This document shows, piece after piece, positions 21,099 through 30,901 of a DNA stretch of 64,000 nt. Origin of the DNA: Rhodocyclaceae bacterium (GTDB taxonomy: Bacteria; Pseudomonadota; Gammaproteobacteria; Burkholderiales; Rhodocyclaceae); NCBI GenBank assembly GCA_026417115.1, contig JAOADW010000046.1, positions 1 through 64,000 on the forward strand, written 5' to 3'. The stretch's first letter is position 1. Each line of letters begins with the position of its first letter. The translations under genes were made by a program, and so were the position numbers. The notes under the pieces are model-generated. The model was not told the origin of the DNA, did no database searches, and saw only the letters and a program-made list of their open reading frames with translations.

Positions 21099-21995
21099 TC
21101 ACTTCTTGGCGGCGGCTGCAGCCTGAGCGGCCACTTCGGCGGCGAAATCCGTTTGTTTCTTCTCGATGCCCTCGCCCACGATAAAGAGCGCAAAGGCATT
21201 GACCGTCGCTCCCTTCGCCTTTAGCAGATCTCCGACCGTTTGTTTGCCGTCTTCTGCCTTGACGAAGACTTGCCCGAGCAGCGTCACTTCTTTGAGGAAT
21301 TTGCCCACCGTGCCTTCGGCGATCTTTTCCAGCATGTTTTCCGGCTTGCCCGCCTCACGGGCTTTCTCGATCGCGATGCGCCGCTCGCTCTCAATGAGCT
21401 CTTGCGGCACGCCAGAAGGGTCGAGCGCCTTGGGCTTCGCGGCTGCAATATGCATGGCCAGGTCTTTACCCAATTGCTCGTCGCCGCCCGAGAGATCGAC
21501 AAGGGTCGCGATTTTCGCGCCGCCATGGACATAGGCGAAGAGCCTGCCTTTCGCTTCCAGCCGCACGAAGCGGCGAATAGTCATGTTCTCGCCAATCTTG
21601 CCGACAAGCGCCGTGCGCGCGCTCTCCACCGTGCCCTCGCCATAGGGAAGAGCCGACAATGCCGCGACATCGGCCGGATTCTTGGTCACCACGAGTTCGG
21701 CACAGGCCTTGGCGAGCGCAATGAACTCTTCGTTTTTGGCGACGAAATCGGTCTCCGAATTGAGCTCGACCAGCGCGCCGACCTTGCCGTCGCCCGAGAG
21801 AAACATGCCAATCACGCCCTCGGCGGCGATGCGAGTCGCCGCCTTGGTTGCACGATTTCCCAGCTTGACGCGCAAGATCTCTTCGGCCTTGGCCATGTCG
21901 CCGCCCGCCTCGGCAAGCGCCTTTTTGCATTCCATCATCGGCGCGTCGGTTTTCTCGCGCAACTCCTTGACCATGCTTGCGGTAATTTCCGCCAT
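21099..21995 (-). CDS. tsf: Elongation factor Ts
   Basis: Nucleotide exchange factor for EF-Tu. The 298 residues start [20 protein letters not shown] and include [19 protein letters not shown] and [15 protein letters not shown], the core EF-Tu contact. The ATG at 21995 is preferred over a GTG two codons upstream. It follows rpsB by 69 bp, the nearly universal bacterial order. Confidence 0.97.
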   Translation of the reverse strand: MAEITASMVKELREKTDAPMMECKKALAEAGGDMAKAEEILRVKLGNRATKAATRIAAEGVIGMFLSGDGKVGALVELNSETDFVAKNEEFIALAKACAELVVTKNPADVAALSALPYGEGTVESARTALVGKIGENMTIRRFVRLEAKGRLFAYVHGGAKIATLVDLSGGDEQLGKDLAMHIAAAKPKALDPSGVPQELIESERRIAIEKAREAGKPENMLEKIAEGTVGKFLKEVTLLGQVFVKAEDGKQTVGDLLKAKGATVNAFALFIVGEGIEKKQTDFAAEVAAQAAAAAKK

Positions 21996-22064
21996 GCTCA
22001 CGACTCCAGCTTCAAACGTTGTGTTTGCGGGACATCATCCCTCCCGCTATTCCTGGAAAACCGA

Positions 22065-22820
22065 TCACTCGGCTTGTGCTTCTTCTTCGACCTCGACGAA
22101 TTCCTCGTCGCCGGCAAGCTGCTGCACCACCTCGTTGATCGCCTGGTTCTTGCCTTCGAGCACCGCATCGGCAACAGCGCGCGCATAGAGACGAATCGCG
22201 CGCGAAGAGTCGTCGTTGCCCGGAATCACATAGTCGATGCCCAGCGGGCTATGATTGGTATCGACGACGCCGACGACGGGAATACCGAGCTTGTTGGCCT
22301 CATTGACCGCGATCTTATGAAAGCCCACGTCGATCACGAACAGCGCATCAGGCAAGGCATCCATTTCTTTGATGCCATCGAGGCTCTTTTGCAGCTTGAC
22401 CAGCTCACGGCTCATCATCAGCGCTTCCTTTTTCGACATCTTCTCGAGCGCGCCGTCAGCAACCATTTGCTCCATGTCCTTCAGGCGCTTGATGGATTGC
22501 TTGACGGTCTTGAAATTGGTGAGCATGCCGCCGAGCCAGCGTTCATCAACATAGGGCATGCCACAACGCTGGGCTTCTTCAGCGATGATCTCGCGAGCTT
22601 GACGCTTGGTGCCGACAAAGAGGATCACGCCTTTCTTAGCCGCAAGCTTGCGCACGAAGCCCATCGCTTCATTGAATTTGACGAGGGTCTTTTCGAGGTT
22701 GATGATGTGGATTTTGTTGCGATGGCCGAAAATATAGGGGGCCATACGCGGGTTCCAAAAGCGCGTCTGATGGCCGAAATGGACACCGGCCTCGAGCATT
22801 TGACGCATCGTGACGTTCAT
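22065..22820 (-). CDS. rpsB: 30S ribosomal protein S2
   Basis: The 251 residues are typical S2: [39 protein letters not shown], and [20 protein letters not shown]. First gene of the long reverse-strand run; a promoter and a leader of about 150 nt precede it. Confidence 0.97.
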   Translation of the reverse strand: MNVTMRQMLEAGVHFGHQTRFWNPRMAPYIFGHRNKIHIINLEKTLVKFNEAMGFVRKLAAKKGVILFVGTKRQAREIIAEEAQRCGMPYVDERWLGGMLTNFKTVKQSIKRLKDMEQMVADGALEKMSKKEALMMSRELVKLQKSLDGIKEMDALPDALFVIDVGFHKIAVNEANKLGIPVVGVVDTNHSPLGIDYVIPGNDDSSRAIRLYARAVADAVLEGKNQAINEVVQQLAGDEEFVEVEEEAQAE

Positions 22821-22976
22821 CGATCATTCTCCTCATGGGTTGAACCTCCATCCGGCCGGAAACCTTCACACGCACCCCTCGGGTAACAAAGGAAGCCGCG
22901 CATCGCTAAGGCACCCATCAGAGGCCGGATGTGCGAATTTCGTTTTACCGGCGATCCCAGGCAAAACAAGTCTTGC

Positions 22977-23006
22977 ATTATAGCGAGGCAGCATCTTCCT
23001 CGGCAA
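22977..23006 (-). promoter_or_regulatory. Sigma-70 promoter of rpsB
   Basis: On the reverse strand TTGCCG (23001-23006) and a consensus TATAAT (22977-22982) are separated by 18 bp. Transcription would begin near 22970 and leave a GC-rich leader of about 150 nt before the rpsB ATG at 22820, long enough for the S2 autoregulation known in other proteobacteria. Confidence 0.65.
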
Positions 23007-23077
23007 GGCCACCTCGAAAATCATGGAAGCCGCATTAGAATCCTTCTCACCCACAGAGACAGACAAACCACGCCATC

Positions 23078-23887
23078 ATGGGCATCATCCGCAAGACCCC
23101 AGAAGAAATCGAGCAAATGCGCATTGCCGGGCGCCTCGCGGGCGAGGTGCTGGACTACATCACGCCTTTCGTGCAACCCGGTGTGACCACAGCCGAGCTG
23201 GACCGGCTTTGCCATGACTATATGGTCAATGTCCAAGGCTGTATTCCGGCCCCGCTCAATTACGCCCCGCCGGGCTATCCCCCCTATCCCAAATCGATCT
23301 GTGCGTCCGTCAATCATCAGGTCTGTCATGGCGTGCCGAATGATCGTCCATTGAAGAAGGGAGACATCGTCAATCTCGACATCACGACCATCAAAAACGG
23401 CTGGCATGGCGACACCAGCCGGATGTTCATCGTGGGGGGCGAGGCCTCTCTGCTTGCCAAGCGCCTCGTGCGCGTCTGCCACGAATGCCTTTGGCTGGGT
23501 ATCGCCGCCGTGCGGCCTGGCGCATATCTCGGCGACATCGGTTGGGCCATCCAACGCCATGCCGAAAAGCACGGCTTCTCTGTCGTGCGAGAGTTCTGTG
23601 GTCATGGCATCGGCCGCCATTTCCACGAAGAACCGCAGGTGCTCCACTATGGCAAACGTGGCGATGGCATACGCCTCGAACCCGGCATGGTCTTTACCAT
23701 CGAGCCGATGATCAATGCCGGCAAGGCGGCGATCTCGGAATTGCCGGACGGGTGGACCATCGTGACCAAGGATCGCAGTCTCTCGGCTCAATGGGAGCAT
23801 ACGGTCGCCGTCACGGAGACGGGCGTCGAGGTGCTGACGTTGTCGGCGGGATCCCCGCCCAATCCTTTCGCCGAAGACCATGGTTGA
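23078..23887 (+). CDS. map: Methionine aminopeptidase, type I
   Basis: Removes N-terminal Met from nascent proteins. The 269 residues begin MGIIRKTPEEIEQMRIAGRL and carry the metal ligands in NLDITTIKNGWHGDTSRMF, FCGHGIGRHFHEEP, and the two late glutamates (TIEPM and WEHTVAVTE). Divergent from rpsB, a common map/rpsB arrangement. The stop overlaps glnD. Confidence 0.97.
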   Translation: MGIIRKTPEEIEQMRIAGRLAGEVLDYITPFVQPGVTTAELDRLCHDYMVNVQGCIPAPLNYAPPGYPPYPKSICASVNHQVCHGVPNDRPLKKGDIVNLDITTIKNGWHGDTSRMFIVGGEASLLAKRLVRVCHECLWLGIAAVRPGAYLGDIGWAIQRHAEKHGFSVVREFCGHGIGRHFHEEPQVLHYGKRGDGIRLEPGMVFTIEPMINAGKAAISELPDGWTIVTKDRSLSAQWEHTVAVTETGVEVLTLSAGSPPNPFAEDHG

Positions 23888-26450
23888 GGCGCGCAACGAA
23901 CTGCTTTCCCGACATCGCCAACGCCTCGAGTCCGGACGCGCACAACTCGCGCACGATTACCAACACCGCCCCTTGCCGAAACGTTATCTAAGGGGACTCG
24001 CGCAGCTCGTCGACGAGGTCTTGGTTAGCCTCTGGCATAGCCTCGAGCCCAACCCTAGCGCCTCATTGCTCGCGGTGGGTGGCTATGGGCGCGGCGAGCT
24101 GTTTCCGTCTTCCGACGTCGATCTTTTGATCCTCACACCGACCACTGCAGCTGCACAGGCATGCGAAGACAAGCTCTCGGCATTGATCGGTTTGTGCTGG
24201 GATTGCGGGCTTGCCATCGGCCATAGCGTGCGCACCATCGACGCCTGCCTGGAAGAAAGCCAGCGGGACATCACCGTCGCCACTGCGCTCCTCGAGGCTC
24301 GTTATCTCGCCGGCAGCCGCACGCTCGCCCAAGCCTTTTTCGGCGCCTATCAGGCGTCATTGGACCCCTTCGCCTTTTTCACCGCGAAGCGTCTCGAACA
24401 AGAAGGGCGTCATAGCCGCTACAACGACTCGGCGTTCAACCTCGAACCCAACTGCAAGGAAGCCCCAGGCGGCCTGCGTGATCTGCACGTGCTGCGTTGG
24501 ATCGCGCGCGCAGCCGGCTGGGGGAATGGCTGGTCAGCGCTTGCCCGGCGTGGCATCGTCTCTCGCCAAGAGGCCAGAGAACTCCGCCATTGCGAAGATT
24601 TTCTCGCCCGCCTGCGCATCGCTTTGCATCTCGTCGCCCAACGACGAGAAGACCGTCTGCTCTTCGACTACCAGGAAACCATCGCCCGTTTTCTCGGCAT
24701 CGAGGCTTCACTGCATCAGCGCGCCGCCGAGCGGCTTATGCGGCGCTATTACCGCAATGCCAAACGCATTACCCAGCTCAACACCCTCTTGATGCTCGAC
24801 TTCGCCGCGCGCTTGGAAGCCGCACCCTCCCACGAGCCGGTCCCGCTCGACGAGGACTTCCAAATCGAACGGGATTTGCTCGATTTGCGCACTCCCGATC
24901 TTTTTCAACAGCGGCCGTCGGCCATCTTGAAAAGCTTCTCCCTGCTTTCCGCACATCCCGAACTCAAGGGGATGACGCCGCGCACCCTGCGCGCATTGTG
25001 GCATGCGCGTCACCTGATCGACGCCAACTTTCGGCGCGACCCCGCCAATCAACGCAATTTTCTCGCCTTGTTCTCGGCGCCGCGGGGGCTTACTCATCAA
25101 CTACGCCGCATGAACCAGTTCGATCTCTTGGGCGCCTACCTTCCCGCCTTTGCACGCATCGTCGGTCAATTGCAACACGACCTCTTCCATATCTATACCG
25201 TCGACCAACACATTCTCCAAGTCGTGCGCAACTTGCGTCGGCTCGCGCTGCCCGAATTCGCCCACGAGTTCCCTTTTTGTTCGCGGCTCATGGCCGCGCA
25301 GCCGAAACCATGGCGCATTTATCTCGCCGCCCTTTTCCATGACATCGCCAAAGGCCGCGGCGGCGATCACTCCCAGCTGGGGGCGCGCGATGTGCGGCGC
25401 TTTTGCCGCCTACACGCAATCGAAAAAGAAGATGCCGAATTCATCGCCTTCCTGGTCGCCCATCATTTGACCATGTCGCGCGTCGCCCAGCACGAAGACC
25501 TGGGCGACCCTGCCGTGATACGCCGCTTCGCACGTCTCGTGGAAACGAATGAGCGGCTCTCGGCGCTTTATCTGCTCACCGTCTGCGACATCCGCGGCAC
25601 CAGTCCAAAGGTCTGGAACGCCTGGAAAGCCAAGCTGCTCGAGGATCTCTATCGCGTGACGGCGCGCGTGCTCGCGGGAGAGGACGTCGAAAAGCTTGCG
25701 GGCATCGAAGCGCGCCAAGAAGAGGCGCGCCGCCTGCTTCGACTCAAGGGTCTGCGCCCAGGCGTCGAAGCCGCGTTTTGGCGCCAGCTCGACACTGGAT
25801 ATTTCATGCGCCACGACAGCGAAAAGATCGCTTGGCACACACAGACGCTCTACCATCGGCCAGCGCCCGAAAGGCCCGTGGTGCGCGCGCGCCTGAACCC
25901 GGCAGGCGCTGGCCTGCAGGTCATGATCTACACGCATGACCAGCCTGAGCTTTTTGCGCGGCTCTGTGGTTTCTTCGCGCGTTTGGGCTATACCATCGTC
26001 GACGCCAAGATCCACACCACGAAGCATGGCTATGCATTGGACAGCTTCAGCCTGCTCGAGGCCGAGCCCATGGCTCCCTACCGGGACATGATCGGCTTCA
26101 TCGAACACGAGCTCGCTGCCGAGCTCATCCAACAGCCTCCGCTATCGCCACCGCCAGCGCGCCGGCTTTCGCGACAGGCGCGTTGCCAGCCCTTTACCCC
26201 GGAAGTCTCCTTCCGCCCCGACGAATCGGGTCGCTATTACATCCTCTCCTTAGGAGCAATCGACCGCGCCGGTCTGCTTTATGATGTCGCGCGCCTTCTG
26301 TCCCGCTTCGGCGTCGAGGTTCATGCCGCAAAAATCTCGACGCTCGGCGAACGGGTCGAAGACACTTTTCTCGCAAGCGGCGCAGCGCTGGCCGACCCCC
26401 CCACGCTCCTGCGCCTGGAACAAGAGCTCATCGAGATTTTGCGTATCTGA
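23880..26450 (+). CDS. glnD: PII uridylyltransferase/uridylyl-removing enzyme
   Basis: Nitrogen sensor that uridylylates PII when glutamine is low and removes UMP when it is high. The 856 residues show the nucleotidyltransferase motif GGYGRGELFPSSDVDLLIL near residue 63-80, an HD domain (LAALFHDIAKGRGGDHSQLG) and two C-terminal ACT domains that read glutamine (VMIYTHDQPELFARLCGFFA and YYILSLGAIDRAGLLYDVA). It overlaps map by 8 bp, so the two are translationally linked. Confidence 0.96.
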   Translation: MVEARNELLSRHRQRLESGRAQLAHDYQHRPLPKRYLRGLAQLVDEVLVSLWHSLEPNPSASLLAVGGYGRGELFPSSDVDLLILTPTTAAAQACEDKLSALIGLCWDCGLAIGHSVRTIDACLEESQRDITVATALLEARYLAGSRTLAQAFFGAYQASLDPFAFFTAKRLEQEGRHSRYNDSAFNLEPNCKEAPGGLRDLHVLRWIARAAGWGNGWSALARRGIVSRQEARELRHCEDFLARLRIALHLVAQRREDRLLFDYQETIARFLGIEASLHQRAAERLMRRYYRNAKRITQLNTLLMLDFAARLEAAPSHEPVPLDEDFQIERDLLDLRTPDLFQQRPSAILKSFSLLSAHPELKGMTPRTLRALWHARHLIDANFRRDPANQRNFLALFSAPRGLTHQLRRMNQFDLLGAYLPAFARIVGQLQHDLFHIYTVDQHILQVVRNLRRLALPEFAHEFPFCSRLMAAQPKPWRIYLAALFHDIAKGRGGDHSQLGARDVRRFCRLHAIEKEDAEFIAFLVAHHLTMSRVAQHEDLGDPAVIRRFARLVETNERLSALYLLTVCDIRGTSPKVWNAWKAKLLEDLYRVTARVLAGEDVEKLAGIEARQEEARRLLRLKGLRPGVEAAFWRQLDTGYFMRHDSEKIAWHTQTLYHRPAPERPVVRARLNPAGAGLQVMIYTHDQPELFARLCGFFARLGYTIVDAKIHTTKHGYALDSFSLLEAEPMAPYRDMIGFIEHELAAELIQQPPLSPPPARRLSRQARCQPFTPEVSFRPDESGRYYILSLGAIDRAGLLYDVARLLSRFGVEVHAAKISTLGERVEDTFLASGAALADPPTLLRLEQELIEILRI

Positions 26451-26480
26451 ATCGCCCAGGCCTCTTGGCCTCCTGTTCTC

Positions 26481-27227
26481 TCAGAGCTCCTCCTCGCAAA
26501 AATGCTCGATGATCCGCCGCGCCTTGGCCATGCCTTCTTGCAGCACGCCTTCGATCGTCTCGAGGGGGATCGTATGCTGGGCGTCGCCGCGTCCCGCCGC
26601 CCAATTGGCCACCACGCAAAGCGCCGCATAGGGCGTCGCCAGCTCACGCGCCAGGGCCGCCTCCGGCATACCGGTCATGCCGACGATGTCGCAGCCATCT
26701 CGCGCCATGCGCTCGATCTCGGCGGCCGTCTCCAGCCGCGGCCCCTGCGTTGCGCCATAGACGGCCCTACCTGCGACGGTGAGGCCTGCTCTGTCGGCAG
26801 CGCACAACAAACGCTGGCGTAACAACTCGTCATAGGGCTCGGTAAAGTCGACATGCACGACCGGCCGGTCGATGACATCGAAGAAAGTCTGCGCGCGCCC
26901 CCAGGTGTAGTCGATGATTTGATGAGGAACGACCAAGGTCCCAGGTGCCAGGTCCGCGCGGATGCCGCCGACGGAGGCCACGGAGACGATGGCCTGAGCG
27001 CCCGCGCCTTTGATGAGCGCCCAGACATTGGCACGGTAATTGACGCGATGAGGGGGAATGGTATGGCCATGCCCATGGCGCGCCAAAAACACGACCTCTT
27101 GTTTGCCGACGCGCCCAAAAGTAAGCATGCCCGAGGGCTCGCCATACGGTGTGCGCACGACTTCACGCCGCGCCACTTCGAGCGAAGACAGCTGCGTGAG
27201 TCCACTGCCGCCGATAACCGCCAACAT
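26481..27227 (-). CDS. 5'-methylthioadenosine/methylthioinosine phosphorylase family
   Basis: A 248-residue PNP/MTAP-type purine nucleoside phosphorylase: MLAVIGGSGLTQLSSLEVAR, then FLARHGHGHTIPPHRVNYRA, and CDIVGMTGMPEAALARELA near the C-terminus. It belongs to the MtnP branch that recycles MTA (or, after deamination, MTI) from polyamine synthesis. Which base is preferred cannot be settled by eye; Pseudomonas relatives use methylthioinosine. It converges on glnD. Confidence 0.85.
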   Translation of the reverse strand: MLAVIGGSGLTQLSSLEVARREVVRTPYGEPSGMLTFGRVGKQEVVFLARHGHGHTIPPHRVNYRANVWALIKGAGAQAIVSVASVGGIRADLAPGTLVVPHQIIDYTWGRAQTFFDVIDRPVVHVDFTEPYDELLRQRLLCAADRAGLTVAGRAVYGATQGPRLETAAEIERMARDGCDIVGMTGMPEAALARELATPYAALCVVANWAAGRGDAQHTIPLETIEGVLQEGMAKARRIIEHFCEEEL

Positions 27228-27836
27228 CGTTCGATTCCTTTCGTATTGCGACGAATCCGTTTGCTTCTGAGAGCGGGCTTTGACGCGCCTCGGCATCTGA
27301 AGCCTTGCGGCATGCCGAAAACCTCACGCCAAGCTCGCCGACGCAAAAAGCCGGCCACCCATCGCAGAGGCCGAGCCCTAGAGCCCTGCCGTCAGGCGCT
27401 GGAATACTCTCCGAGTGGCACCAATGCCTTGCCTATCTTAGCCGATGCTCCCTCTGCGCACACTCCGCCCGCCATCCCGGCACGAAAAAGAAAAGCGCTT
27501 TATTATCGTCATCGAACAGGAAATCGTTCCCCTCTCACCGCTCATGCATCGACTTCCGCCAGCCCTGAACGAGCTGCTGCGCTCCCCCATTTGGCGACGC
27601 TGGCTGCCACGCCTGCTCTGGGCCGCTTTAATCCTTTCGCTCATCGGCTATTTTTCTCATCCCAGTGTAAGCCCTTTGCTCTGCAAGATCTACGGTTGAG
27701 GGATGCGCAAGAGCCCCCAAGATGGCTCGGCCGGAAGAAATCTCCTCGCTAAAACACGAAGACGAAAAAAGAAGCGTTGAAACTTGTGGATTCATCGGCT
27801 AGTCTAATACGCGAATCTGTAGAGGAGGGTCACGAG
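27228..27836. other. 609-bp stretch with at most one small gene
   Basis: Between the phosphorylase start and the BI-1 family start. Apart from a possible 51-codon membrane-peptide gene at 27544-27699 I see no convincing coding sequence, RNA gene or terminator; it should contain the phosphorylase promoter. A partial sigma-54-like match near 27414 fails on spacing. Confidence 0.5.
27544..27699 (+). CDS. Possible small single-pass membrane protein
   Basis: Fifty-one codons from ATG 27544: a basic N-terminus (LLRSPIWRRWLPR) followed by one hydrophobic helix (LLWAALILSLIGYF). The positive-inside pattern is believable, but there is no good ribosome-binding site and no recognised family. It could be chance. 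Confidence 0.3.
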   Translation: MHRLPPALNELLRSPIWRRWLPRLLWAALILSLIGYFSHPSVSPLLCKIYG

Positions 27837-28526
27837 ATGTCTGACGTCACCACCGATCGCCTGGTTCCGGCCGTAGCGGTTGCGCGCAGTAACCGCGTAT
27901 TGCGCAACACCTATGCCCTGCTTGCGCTTTCGCTGCTGCCGACGGTCGTGGGAGCCTGGCTGGGCGTTGCCATGCATTTTTCACTCTTCGCCGAGAGTCC
28001 CCTCCTTGCCTTCATGCTTTTCTTGGGGGGCGCCTTCGCCTTCATGTGGGGGATCGAAAAAAACAAGCACAGCGGCCTCGGCGTCGTTTTGCTGCTCGCC
28101 TTTACCTTTTTCATGGGATTGATGCTGTCTCGCCTCTTGCAGATCGCGTTGGGCCTTGCGCAAGGCGGACAAATCATCGCCCTCGCCTTTGGCGGCACGA
28201 GCCTCATCTTCTTTGCTCTGGCTGGCATTGCCACCCACGCGCGCAGGGACTTCTCGAACCTCGGTAAATTTCTCTTCGCAGGCGTGCTCGTGTTGTTGCT
28301 CGCGGGCTTCGCCAATCTGTTCTTCCAAATCCCTGCCGTGGCATTGGCAATCGCCGCCGTCGCCGTGCTGCTCTTTTCCGCCTATCTGATCTACGACATC
28401 AACCGCATCGTCCAGGGTGGCGAGGATAACTACATCACCGCTACGCTCTCGATCTATCTCGACCTTTACAACGTCTTCGTCGGCCTCGTGCAATTGCTGA
28501 TGGCCTTCTCCGGCGAAAAGGACTGA
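27837..28526 (+). CDS. Bax inhibitor-1 / YccA family membrane protein
   Basis: A 229-residue protein with seven hydrophobic segments. The C-terminal region YDINRIVQGGEDNYITATLS and IYLDLYNVFVGLVQLL is the BI-1/TMBIM signature. E. coli YccA interacts with FtsH and modulates membrane proteolysis; other members act as calcium-leak channels. The ATG at 27837 follows a strong GAGGAGG. It appears to be a single-gene unit. Confidence 0.92.
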   Translation: MSDVTTDRLVPAVAVARSNRVLRNTYALLALSLLPTVVGAWLGVAMHFSLFAESPLLAFMLFLGGAFAFMWGIEKNKHSGLGVVLLLAFTFFMGLMLSRLLQIALGLAQGGQIIALAFGGTSLIFFALAGIATHARRDFSNLGKFLFAGVLVLLLAGFANLFFQIPAVALAIAAVAVLLFSAYLIYDINRIVQGGEDNYITATLSIYLDLYNVFVGLVQLLMAFSGEKD

Positions 28527-28581
28527 CGACGGCCGCAGCCGGCCTGTCGCAGGCGGCGTTTCGAGGCCGCTTCGCTGACAT

Positions 28582-28657
28582 TGGTGCCGACAGTCCGACT
28601 CGAACGGACGACCTACCGCTTACAAGGCGGTTGCTCTACCGGCTGAGCTATGTCGGC
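28582..28657 (-). tRNA. tRNA-Thr (anticodon UGU)
   Basis: On the reverse strand a full cloverleaf reads GCCGACA ... TGTCGGC with discriminator A and an encoded CCA (28582-28584). The anticodon arm is ACCGC-CTTGTAA-GCGGT, giving anticodon TGT. The T arm is GTCCG-TTCGAGT-CGGAC. Confidence 0.95.
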
Positions 28658-28739
28658 AGGCAGGTGGTGAAATTATAACCCGGCGCGCTGGCATGCGAGC
28701 CTCATCTTAGAATTTCAGGCACTCCTAGCCGCGAACCTT

Positions 28740-30257
28740 GTGTCCGACATGTCGTCCGCTACGCCTTTTTCGCTGTTGGCCGTGGTCCATTCCCAGGCCG
28801 CGGTCGTGCGCCTTCTGGACGAATGGAGCAAGACCTCCCTGCCTCTGCCGCACATCGAAACCGCCGCCAACGTCTCCACGCTCCGCAGCCTGCTCCGCAA
28901 AGGCGGCTGGGATGCCGTCCTGCATTGGCATCTCGATGCTGGCTGCACGGCGCAAACGACCCTCAAGCATTTGCGTGAGCGTCAGCCGGATACGCCTTTG
29001 ATCCTGATCGCTCCATTGGAAGCTCAGGATGAGGCGTATCGTCTGCTGGCCGCAGGCGTGCGCGATGTGATCTTCGCCGATCATCTGCGCCAGCTGCCTT
29101 TCGTGATCGCCCGTGAAAAGCGCGAGGCCAGCCAGCAAGCGGAACATCGGGCCGCGCTGGCGATGCTGCACGAAAGCGAAGCGCGCTTTCGCGCTCTGGC
29201 GTCCAACTTGCCTGGGCTCGTCTTCAATCTGGAGCGCAAACCCGAAGGCAAGTTTCGCTTCCTTTATGTCAGCGAAGGAGCTTTGCGCCTCTTTGGCCTC
29301 AAGCAGCATGAGTTACGCAATGCTCCCCAACGTTTTTTCGCCATTTTCGCCGCCGAGGATCGCGCGCGTTTGCTCGACGCGCTGCAGCGCTCGGGCGAAG
29401 AAGGACAGGCATTGCTCTGGGAAGGGAAGCTCGCCACTGCCGAGCGTTGGATCGAAATCCGCGCCCAGCCTCATCGCTTTGACAATGGCGCCGTGCAATG
29501 GACCGGGATTGCGAGCGACATCTCCCTCAGCAAGGCGACCGAAGCGGAGCTCAGAGAATCCCGACGGCAGTTGGCCGATCTCTCCTTCCATATCGAAGCC
29601 GTGCGTGAAGAAGAAAGGGAGCGGATCGCCCGCGACATCCACGATGAGCTCGGCAGTCTGCTCGTGCGCACGAAGATCGAAGCCTCCCTCTTGGCCGGCA
29701 AGTTGCCTCCTGAGCTCGCCGAAAAAGCGCGCTCGATCGAAAAGTTGCTCGACCAAGCCATGGCCACCGCGAGCCGGGTTGCACGCCAGCTGCGTCCCGG
29801 CATTCTCAAGGAATTTGGCCTCGCCGCTGCGATCGAATGCCAAGCAGAGGATTTCGCCCATAGCACCGGCATCGCTTGTAAGGCGCAATGTGACGAGGGC
29901 ATCGAACTCGAGCCGGACACAGCGCTCGCGCTCTTTCGCATCGTGCAAGAAGCCCTGACCAACGTCGCCAAGCATGCGCATGCCTCACTCGCGGTCGTGC
30001 GTCTGAGGCGGGAAAACGGTAACATCGTGCTCGAAATTCGCGACAATGGTCGCGGCATTCGTGAATCGGACATGGACAAGGCGCGCTCCTACGGGCTGCG
30101 CGGCATCCGAGAACGCATCGAGCGTCTCAAGGGCAGCTTCCAGATCATGGCCGGCGAGCAAGGAGGCACCCTCTTGTTGCTGCGTGTGCCGGCGCAAGCG
30201 GTCAGCGAGGCGCCTGTCCAGGAACAGGAAGAAACGGTGCAGCAGGATTTGTTTTAG
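28740..30257 (+). CDS. Cytoplasmic sensor histidine kinase, NarX/DegS type, with PAS and degenerate receiver
   Basis: 505 residues without membrane segments. Residues 10-130 look like a receiver fold that has lost its acidic pocket (AVLHWHLDAG replaces the usual acceptor-Asp strand). A PAS domain follows (about 150-270: FRALASNLPGLVFNLERK ... VQWTGIASDISLSKATE). HisKA_3 has the phospho-histidine in ERIARDIHDELGSLL (His301), and the HATPase has ALTNVAKHAHAS and IRDNGRGI. The start is GTG 28740 or ATG 28749. Two bases separate it from its LuxR-type regulator. The signal is unknown; a soluble PAS sensor suggests an internal redox or ligand cue. Confidence 0.88.
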   Translation: MSDMSSATPFSLLAVVHSQAAVVRLLDEWSKTSLPLPHIETAANVSTLRSLLRKGGWDAVLHWHLDAGCTAQTTLKHLRERQPDTPLILIAPLEAQDEAYRLLAAGVRDVIFADHLRQLPFVIAREKREASQQAEHRAALAMLHESEARFRALASNLPGLVFNLERKPEGKFRFLYVSEGALRLFGLKQHELRNAPQRFFAIFAAEDRARLLDALQRSGEEGQALLWEGKLATAERWIEIRAQPHRFDNGAVQWTGIASDISLSKATEAELRESRRQLADLSFHIEAVREEERERIARDIHDELGSLLVRTKIEASLLAGKLPPELAEKARSIEKLLDQAMATASRVARQLRPGILKEFGLAAAIECQAEDFAHSTGIACKAQCDEGIELEPDTALALFRIVQEALTNVAKHAHASLAVVRLRRENGNIVLEIRDNGRGIRESDMDKARSYGLRGIRERIERLKGSFQIMAGEQGGTLLLLRVPAQAVSEAPVQEQEETVQQDLF

Positions 30258-30259
30258 CC

Positions 30260-30901
30260 ATGGGGGAGAAGATCCGCGTTTTGATCGCCGACGATCACGC
30301 GATCGTGCGGCAGGGCTTCCGGCAAATCTTTTCGGAAACCGAAGATCTCGTCGTCGCGGGAGAAGCCGACGATGGCGCCGAAGCCCTTCAGCTCGCCAGA
30401 CAAATCGAATGGGATGTCTTCTTGCTCGATGTGACGATGCCCAACCGCAACGGCATCGACACCTTGAAGCAGCTGAAAAAGGAATTTCCGCGGCTGCCGG
30501 TGCTGATCCTCTCCATGCACCCCGAAGAGCAATACGCGGTACGCGCGATCAAGGCGGGGGCTTCCGGCTACCTGACTAAGCAGAGCGCGCCCGAACAACT
30601 GGTCACCGCCATTCGCCAGGTCGCACGCGGCAAGAAATATGTGAGCCCTGCGGTGGCTGAACAGCTCGCGAACGCCATTTCTACCGACACCGAGAAATTG
30701 CCGCATGAGTTGCTGACCGATCGCGAATTCCAGGTGTTTCGCATGATCGCAGCCGGCAAGCCGCTCACCCAGATCGCCGAGGAGCTCAACCTCGCGGTTG
30801 CGACGATCAGCACCTTCCGGACACGCATCCTCGAGAAAACGGGGCTCAAGAGCAATGCCGAAATCATCCGCTATGGCATCGAGCACGGGCTGGTAGAATG
30901 A
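30260..30901 (+). CDS. LuxR/NarL-family response regulator
   Basis: 213 residues. The receiver has the acidic pair in LIADDHAIVRQGF, acceptor Asp57 in FLLDVTMPNRNGID and the conserved Lys in SGYLTKQSAPEQL. The C-terminal GerE/LuxR HTH reads LTDREFQVFRMIAAGKPLTQ then IAEELNLAVATISTFRTRI. Partner of the histidine kinase encoded 2 bp upstream. It overlaps the diguanylate cyclase start (ATGA), so all three genes should be co-translated. Confidence 0.93.
   Translation: MGEKIRVLIADDHAIVRQGFRQIFSETEDLVVAGEADDGAEALQLARQIEWDVFLLDVTMPNRNGIDTLKQLKKEFPRLPVLILSMHPEEQYAVRAIKAGASGYLTKQSAPEQLVTAIRQVARGKKYVSPAVAEQLANAISTDTEKLPHELLTDREFQVFRMIAAGKPLTQIAEELNLAVATISTFRTRILEKTGLKSNAEIIRYGIEHGLVE

Noticed and set aside
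21240..22886. A 548-codon forward frame opposite tsf and rpsB
   Set aside because: Runs antisense through two certain genes (EF-Ts and S2) and resembles no family.
27410..27430. Sigma-54-like TGGCAC...TTGC
   Set aside because: The distance between the GG and GC elements is 12 instead of the required 10 bases.
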